Assembly: GCF_025352425.1 (NCBI RefSeq)
Contig: NZ_JANXTI010000013.1
Coordinates: 1-52,909, forward strand
DNA length: 52,909 nucleotides
From: Flavobacterium sp.
GTDB taxonomy: Bacteria > Bacteroidota > Bacteroidia > Flavobacteriales > Flavobacteriaceae
Direction: 5' to 3'
Made by a program: the position numbers and the translations under genes. Shown piece by piece: positions 47,828 to 52,909 of the stretch. Each line of letters begins with the position of its first letter. Positions within the stretch are counted from its first letter, which is position 1. Below the pieces are notes generated by a model that was not told where the DNA came from, made no database searches, and saw only the letters and a list, made by a program, of their open reading frames with translations.

Positions 47828-48607
47828 TCAGAATCCGCGTTGCCTTTTAGCTTCAAAAATCAATATTGCTGCGGCTACAGAAACGTTCATGCTGTCAATT
47901 TCGCCCTGCATCGGAATGATGATATTTTGGGTAGCTTTTTCACGCCAAAGTTGAGATAGTCCTGTCGCTTCTGTGCCAACCACCAAAGCGGTTGGTGTGG
48001 TGTAATCTTGTGTATGATAAGAAGTGGAATTCTGTAACGTCGCACTATAAAAATTGATTTTATTTCCGATTAAAAAATCAATTACTTCATCGGTTGAACC
48101 TAATGCTATTTGGTTGGTAAACAAACAGCCAACACTGGAACGAACAATATTTGGATTGTATAAATCGGTTTTTGGACTGGCGATAATGACGGCATCAATT
48201 TTAGCCGCGTCACAAGTTCGCAAGATTGCACCAATATTGCCTGGTTTTTCAATGGCTTCCATTACTAAAATCAATGGATTTTTAGGAAGTTTTAAATCGG
48301 ATAATTGTAAGGATTTTGTTTTTGCAACAGCTAAAATGCCTTCGGTTGTGTCGCGATAGGCTAGTTTTTGGTAGACTTCTTTCGAAATCTCAATCGGGTT
48401 ATCGGTTAATTTGATTATTTGGTTATTTGAAATTAATTCGGGTAGAAAAAGAATAGTTTCCAGTTCATAATTTCCTTTGATTGCTAACTCTATTTCACGC
48501 ATTCCCTCAATCAAGAAAGTACCTGATTCTTTGCGGGCTTTGGCTTTTTCCTGAAGCTGAACCAAGGATTTTATAAACGGATTTTGGGCGGAAGTAATTT
48601 GTTTCAT
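47828..48607 (-). CDS. TrmH family RNA 2'-O-methyltransferase
   Basis: A 259-residue SpoU-class methyltransferase. The N-terminal substrate-binding part (KQITSAQNPFIKSLVQLQEK, FLIEGMREIELAI) precedes the knotted SPOUT core: motif 1 EAIEKPGNIGAILRTCDAA, motif 2 VVGTEATGLSQLWRE, motif 3 IIIPMQGEIDSMNVSVAAAIL. It methylates ribose in a structured RNA, and the target (23S rRNA or tRNA) cannot be told. A -7 element TAACTTTG (complement of 48624-48631) lies upstream. Confidence 0.9.
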   Translation of the reverse strand: MKQITSAQNPFIKSLVQLQEKAKARKESGTFLIEGMREIELAIKGNYELETILFLPELISNNQIIKLTDNPIEISKEVYQKLAYRDTTEGILAVAKTKSLQLSDLKLPKNPLILVMEAIEKPGNIGAILRTCDAAKIDAVIIASPKTDLYNPNIVRSSVGCLFTNQIALGSTDEVIDFLIGNKINFYSATLQNSTSYHTQDYTTPTALVVGTEATGLSQLWREKATQNIIIPMQGEIDSMNVSVAAAILIFEAKRQRGF

Positions 48608-48641
48608 ACTAAGTAATGATTTCCAAAGTTACTGAGATTTT

Positions 48642-50432
48642 TTAGTGATTTAAATATAAAAATCCACGCAACGGTTCAGGATAATCAATATCATTTAAAA
48701 ACAGCAAATAAAAATAAGTACCATCTGGCGCATTTTTACTACCAATTCCATCCTTTACATAACCATCCCAATTTTCGGTATTTTGGTTACCTGTCCAAAG
48801 TAATCTTCCCCAACGGTTGTAAACTTCCACTTTGAAATTAAGGAAAATATCGCGCAAGCCACCAATGAAAAATGTATCATTATAAGAATCCATATTGGCA
48901 GAAACAAAGTTGTAAACTGTGGGCGGACAATTTCTTGTTGTCAGTAAAAACGAAGTAATGCTGAAACAATTTTGGTTAGAAATCCGAACAAAAATTTCTT
49001 TTGGCGTTGGTATCGCCTGGTAACTGGTAGTATTTAAGATAGGATTTATATCAGCGGTTGCATCTTCACGTGATTCATAAAAATTAACATTATCTCCAGG
49101 ATTTGTTCTGACCAAATCTTCATAAGATGAGAAATCAAAAGTACCTCGGGTAAAACCTTCATTGCAAACAAGCAAATTTGGTAGAACGTTGAAAGTTGGG
49201 GAAATCCAAAGTGCATCGTTTATGACGGAAGTATTATTGTTTTCGACTAATTCTGCTACAATTCCTGTTCCATCGCCAATGTCGTCGACCATAAATTTTA
49301 TGTCGAAATTTAATGTCACCGTATCAGGCAAAACAATGGTAACTTGACCTGTAATCGATCCGCCAATAGGAATTTCGACTGGAGTTAGGATGGTTTGATA
49401 TAATTGCCCATCAATGTAAATTGAAATTGGAGTTGCTGCGGGTAATGGATTGGTTGCAATTAGATTAGAAACCGTATAATTTACCACGATTGTTTTTGAG
49501 TCACATTGCTTTTCAACGGAGTCGATTGAAACAGTGGCATCGGGCAATTGACTGTTTAATTTCGTAACCACCGCATTAATCATCACAAAATCCTGAAAAG
49601 AAGTAAGTGAAATTTCGGCACTTGTATCGCCAATAGCTATATTATTCTGAATGTCGTAAATATCCAAATCCATATTGTATAAAGTTGCACTACCGGTTAC
49701 GGAATTTGTACCATTAAAAACATTATCTGCAGGATTTAAAGCGTTACTTAATAAATTTCCATTCATTCTGAATTCTTCCGTTGGTAATATAGAATCACCT
49801 TCCCAAGCCACAAAACCTACTTTAGAATTATTGTCATCAATGACATTTAAACTACTCAAAGTAATAGATAAATCATCAGGAACACCTTGTAAACCATCAT
49901 AAACATTGATTTGGTTCAAGGGTAGCGTCGTATTTGTATAAATAATTACAATTGCCCAACCCGCAAAATTGGTTCTTCTTTGAAAATGCAACGCTTCAAA
50001 TGCAGAAATGTCTAAATTAGATAATGTATAATTGCCATTTCCTGTAGTTTGAATAAGAGATGTAATGTCTTTAAAGGCACTAAAATAAGTATATGTTTCA
50101 TTATTAAACACTCTAACCAGTGAGAAAGTCCTATCTGGAATTATGATATCCGAGTTCAAATTGACTTCAAAATCGCCATCGCCACTTCCGGCCCAATACA
50201 GATAGGCTTTTTCAATTACATCAGTTGAATTTAAGGAAAGTGTTGCTGTAGAAGAAGTGGTTGTAACCAAATCAAAAGTTGTGTTGTTTTCCGCGGTATT
50301 CATAGTATTGCCTATGAAAGTAAAATCATAACGACCATTAAATTGGTTGTACAATGATACATTTTGTCCATTAATTTTATAAATGAAACAAAGAAGAATA
50401 ATAAAAAAGAAAAAATGTCGTTTTAATTTCAA
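48642..50432 (-). CDS. T9SS type B sorting-domain protein (gliding-motility-associated C-terminus)
   Basis: A 596-residue protein. No in-frame ATG exists near the 5' end. TTG 50432 gives MKLKRHFFFFIILLCFIYKI plus NG as a signal peptide, so it is the chosen start. A TTG at 50537 would add 35 residues of poor signal character. The N-terminal part (about 25-300) is a beta-rich surface domain (AYLYWAGSGDGDFEVNLNS, RRTNFAGWAIVIIYTN), followed by CARDB-like (ISIYIDGQLYQTILTPVEIP) and Ig-like modules. The C-terminal 85 residues (NFVSANMDSYNDTFFI, FKVEVYNRWGRLLWTGNQ, NWDGYV) form the T9SS type B signal. A surface-exposed or secreted role is likely. Confidence 0.85.
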   Translation of the reverse strand: MKLKRHFFFFIILLCFIYKINGQNVSLYNQFNGRYDFTFIGNTMNTAENNTTFDLVTTTSSTATLSLNSTDVIEKAYLYWAGSGDGDFEVNLNSDIIIPDRTFSLVRVFNNETYTYFSAFKDITSLIQTTGNGNYTLSNLDISAFEALHFQRRTNFAGWAIVIIYTNTTLPLNQINVYDGLQGVPDDLSITLSSLNVIDDNNSKVGFVAWEGDSILPTEEFRMNGNLLSNALNPADNVFNGTNSVTGSATLYNMDLDIYDIQNNIAIGDTSAEISLTSFQDFVMINAVVTKLNSQLPDATVSIDSVEKQCDSKTIVVNYTVSNLIATNPLPAATPISIYIDGQLYQTILTPVEIPIGGSITGQVTIVLPDTVTLNFDIKFMVDDIGDGTGIVAELVENNNTSVINDALWISPTFNVLPNLLVCNEGFTRGTFDFSSYEDLVRTNPGDNVNFYESREDATADINPILNTTSYQAIPTPKEIFVRISNQNCFSITSFLLTTRNCPPTVYNFVSANMDSYNDTFFIGGLRDIFLNFKVEVYNRWGRLLWTGNQNTENWDGYVKDGIGSKNAPDGTYFYLLFLNDIDYPEPLRGFLYLNH

Positions 50433-50540
50433 AGCAAAACGGTTAGGAAGATTAAAATTAAACAATATTTTTGAAAATTGAATTTTAATAAGGATGACTT
50501 TAAAATAAATGTTTAATTTTCCGATGATTAAAAGCAACTT

Positions 50541-51518
50541 GTGAAAAACTATTTTATTCGACGGTATACTTTAGAAGATTATGCAATTTGGAACAACTTT
50601 GTAAGTGGTGCCAAAAATGCGACGTTTCTGTTTCATCGCGATTTTCTGGAGTATCACTCTGATAGATTTCAGGATTTTTCCTTACTGATTTTTAACGAAG
50701 ACAAGTTGATGTCGGTGCTTCCGGCAAATAGAGTTGCCAATACCCTTTTCTCTCATCAAGGATTGACTTATGGGGGATTTGTTTTTAATGACAAAATCAA
50801 ACTTGGCGAAGCGATTGATATAACCAAAGCCCTTTTAGAGTTTTTGCATCAAGATAATATTACCACTTTTCAAGTCAAATTAATACCGTCAATTTACAAC
50901 GCTTTTTTCTCTGAAGAGATTGAATATGCTATGTTTTTGGCCAACGCAAAACTGCTTCGCAGGGATTGCCTTTCGGTTATTGATTTGACAAAACCTTTTG
51001 TTGTAACCAAAACCAGAAAAGAAAGCATTCGACGTGGCGAAAAGAACGATTTAGTAATCAAGGAAGAATTGAAATTCGACTTGTTTTGGAATGAGATATT
51101 GATTCCTAATTTGGATAAAAAGCATAACGCAAAACCAGTGCACACAACAGAAGAGATTAGTTTGTTACAACAAAAATTCCCTAATAACATACGCCATTTT
51201 AACGTGTATGCCGAAAATAAAATTGTAGCTGGAACTACAGTTTTTATAACTGATAAAGTGGCGCATCCACAATATATTTCGGGAAATGAACAAAGAAGTG
51301 CACTGGGAAGTTTAGATTTTCTCTACAATCATTTGATTACAGACGTTTTTAAGGATAAAAATTTTTTTGATTTTGGAATTTCCCATGAGGAAAATGGGCG
51401 TAAAATAAATGAAGGCTTATTATTTTGGAAAGAAAGCTTTGGAGCAAAAACAACGGGTCAGGATTATTACCAAGTTCAAACATCGGATTATTATCTTTTA
51501 GAAAATATTATGCTATGA
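50541..51518 (+). CDS. FemAB/GNAT-like acyltransferase
   Basis: A 325-residue protein starting at GTG 50541. The pattern ([97 protein letters not shown]) is the FemAB-related GNAT group common in polysaccharide gene clusters, with two GNAT-like halves. It may add an acyl or aminoacyl group to a sugar. Its TGA overlaps the ATG of the aminotransferase gene (ATGA). It is divergent from the T9SS gene, 108 bp away. Confidence 0.8.
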   Translation: MKNYFIRRYTLEDYAIWNNFVSGAKNATFLFHRDFLEYHSDRFQDFSLLIFNEDKLMSVLPANRVANTLFSHQGLTYGGFVFNDKIKLGEAIDITKALLEFLHQDNITTFQVKLIPSIYNAFFSEEIEYAMFLANAKLLRRDCLSVIDLTKPFVVTKTRKESIRRGEKNDLVIKEELKFDLFWNEILIPNLDKKHNAKPVHTTEEISLLQQKFPNNIRHFNVYAENKIVAGTTVFITDKVAHPQYISGNEQRSALGSLDFLYNHLITDVFKDKNFFDFGISHEENGRKINEGLLFWKESFGAKTTGQDYYQVQTSDYYLLENIML

Positions 51519-52615
51519 TTAAATTCCTCGACCTGCAAAAGATAAATCAACCATACCAGGAGCAATTTCAGCAAAAAATGAAATTGGTTTTAGATAAGGG
51601 TTGGTTTATTCTGGGAGACGAAGTTAAAATGTTTGAACACAATTTTGGAGAGTATTGTGGCTCCAACCATTGCATCGGTGTTGGCAACGGTTTAGATGCT
51701 TTGGTCTTGATTTTTAAAGGATATATCCAACTCGGAAAACTCAAAAAAGGCGACGAAATAATTGTTCCTGCCAATACGTATATCGCCAGTATTTTGGCAG
51801 TTTTACAGGCTGATTTGGTTCCCATTTTAGTTGAGCCAAAATTAGAAACGTACAACATCAATCCCGATTTAATTCAGGCTAAAATATCCTCAAAAACAAA
51901 AGCCATTTTAGCGGTTCATCTTTATGGCCAATTGGCTGAAATGGAAGTTATAAATGCTATTGCCAAACGAAACAATTTATTGGTGATTGAGGACGCTGCT
52001 CAATCACATGGTGCTGTTTCCAATAATAATAAAAAAGCAGGAAACTTATCCGATGCTGCGGGATTTAGTTTTTATCCCGCAAAAAATCTTGGTGCCTTAG
52101 GCGATGCCGGTGCGATTACGACCAATGATGATGCTTTGGCTAAAGTACTTTTTGCCTTGCGGAATTATGGTTCAGAACAAAAATATCATAATAAATATAT
52201 TGGTTTTAACTCGCGTTTGGATGAGTTACAAGCTGCATTTCTAAATGTGAAATTACCATATTTGGATAGTGAAAATGAAATCCGAAAAACAATTGCAAAG
52301 CGGTATTTGTCGGAAATTAAGAACGAAAAAGTAATACTGCCAATCTCTGATTTGACAAGAAATCATGTGTTTCATTTATTCGTTGTTCGAACTTCTGACA
52401 GAGATGCACTTCAAAAATATTTGATACAACATAAGATAGAAACGGTTATTCATTATCCTATTCCGCCACATCAACAAAAAGCATTTTCTGACTGGAGTTC
52501 GCTTTCGTTCCCAATAACCGAAAAAATTCATCAGGAAGTGTTAAGTTTGCCAATAAGTCCAGTAATGACAAAGGATGAAGTTGATTATGTAATAGCAGTT
52601 TTAAATAAGTATTAA
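51515..52615 (+). CDS. DegT/DnrJ/EryC1/StrS aminotransferase (FdtB-like)
   Basis: A 366-residue protein from ATG 51515 ([18 protein letters not shown]), where a longer start lies in the previous gene. The PLP-binding Lys is in [16 protein letters not shown]. Other family motifs are [58 protein letters not shown] and [12 protein letters not shown]. These enzymes transfer an amino group to nucleotide-activated 3- or 4-keto sugars. The [11 protein letters not shown] start is like FdtB (dTDP-3-amino-3,6-dideoxyhexose). The sugar is unproven. It is coupled to both neighbours by overlapping start and stop codons. Confidence 0.88.
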   Translation: MIKFLDLQKINQPYQEQFQQKMKLVLDKGWFILGDEVKMFEHNFGEYCGSNHCIGVGNGLDALVLIFKGYIQLGKLKKGDEIIVPANTYIASILAVLQADLVPILVEPKLETYNINPDLIQAKISSKTKAILAVHLYGQLAEMEVINAIAKRNNLLVIEDAAQSHGAVSNNNKKAGNLSDAAGFSFYPAKNLGALGDAGAITTNDDALAKVLFALRNYGSEQKYHNKYIGFNSRLDELQAAFLNVKLPYLDSENEIRKTIAKRYLSEIKNEKVILPISDLTRNHVFHLFVVRTSDRDALQKYLIQHKIETVIHYPIPPHQQKAFSDWSSLSFPITEKIHQEVLSLPISPVMTKDEVDYVIAVLNKY

Positions 52616-52909
52616 TGGATATTTTTAATAAAATAAAGAATTTTTTTTTCGTTTCCTTTCGCATTTGGAAGTACAGGTTTTTATCTGACTGCAACAATGT
52701 TTCCGGAAAAGCGAACTTGTTCCATCCGTTGCTTTTGAAAGGAAAAGGAACAATTTCATTCGGTAAAAATGTACAGATTGGTGTGGTAGCTTCGCCAAAT
52801 TTTTATTCGCATTATGCTTATTTGGAAGCCCGGAATTCAGAGAGTGAAATTAACATAGGAGATAATGTTTCTATAAATAATGGCTTTTCAGCAGTGGCTT
52901 TTTCAAAAA
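52615..52909 (+). CDS. Hexapeptide-repeat (LbH) acyltransferase, partial at window edge
   Basis: ATG 52615 overlaps the TAA of the aminotransferase gene (TAATG), and the frame stays open to the edge for 98 codons. It reads [20 protein letters not shown], then LFHPLLLKGKGTISFGKNVQ and IGVVASPNFYSHYAYLEARN, SESEINIGDNVSINNGFSAV. The GKGTISFGKNVQIG and INIGDNVSINNG turns are left-handed beta-helix repeats of the WbbJ/serine-acetyltransferase type. It probably acetylates a sugar, perhaps the amino sugar made by the preceding enzyme. The C-terminus is missing. Confidence 0.82.
   Translation, partial: MDIFNKIKNFFFVSFRIWKYRFLSDCNNVSGKANLFHPLLLKGKGTISFGKNVQIGVVASPNFYSHYAYLEARNSESEINIGDNVSINNGFSAVAFSK

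Noticed and set aside
1..52909. tRNA, rRNA, insertion sequences and prophage genes
   Set aside because: I found no cloverleaf, rRNA, transposase or phage structural gene by reading. The lone XRE regulator is not enough to call a prophage.

Overview
The window looks like a chromosomal segment of a Flavobacterium-like member of the Flavobacteriaceae (Bacteroidota). The evidence is the low G+C content, Bacteroidota-type promoters (TTG, about 19 bp, TAnnTTTG), two proteins with gliding-motility/type IX secretion (T9SS) type B C-terminal domains, a zinc-ribbon-free L31, a GlmU-like protein of the Bacteroidota type, and a CarB that ends before the allosteric domain. I saw no tRNA or rRNA gene, no insertion sequence and no CRISPR array.

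Layout. 1-6564: a partial DUF4199 membrane protein, ribosomal protein L31B, a GlmU-like sugar nucleotidyltransferase/acetyltransferase, the tRNA thiomethylase MtaB, small enzymes, a lytic transglycosylase and ribosomal protein L34 (53 codons, easily missed). 6880-13131: carbamoyl-phosphate synthase large subunit, HtpG, and a two-gene lipoprotein operon (lipocalin-like, OmpA-like). 13132-14387: a leader-like region followed by an ABC ATPase broken by a one-base frameshift. 14414-25287: a secreted S9 peptidase, a FabH-like ketoacyl synthase, an outer-membrane beta-barrel receptor and a 1537-residue T9SS adhesin-like protein with nine internal repeats. 25493-30541: argS, an acidic two-repeat lipoprotein, ffh and folD.

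30541-33566 is the most accessory-looking part. It holds an XRE-type regulator, two palindromes 21 bp apart, a secreted Gly/Ala-rich protein, a 46-residue two-helix membrane peptide, a small secreted protein, and an AT-rich higher-order tandem repeat whose palindromes recur every 41-42 bp. Nearly identical terminators bracket the gene part of this island. 33566-38508 carries lipoprotein and hypothetical genes, a TerB-like gene, and the scar of an old tandem duplication: a decayed uvrB 3' end fused to what looks like a terB 3' end.

38509-48607 is mostly housekeeping on the minus strand: uvrB, rlmF-nudK (overlapping), thiamine diphosphokinase, purA, a Fur-family regulator with a promoter that predicts a leaderless mRNA, a bifunctional RelA/SpoT enzyme and a TrmH-family methyltransferase. 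48642-52909 has a second T9SS type B protein. Divergent from it is the start of a surface-glycan operon with overlapping genes: FemAB/GNAT-like, FdtB-like aminotransferase and a hexapeptide acyltransferase cut by the window edge.

Several intergenic regions carry short dispersed repeats, including two copies in opposite orientation of a roughly 80-105 bp palindromic element. Function calls rest on motif reading from memory. No database search was run.
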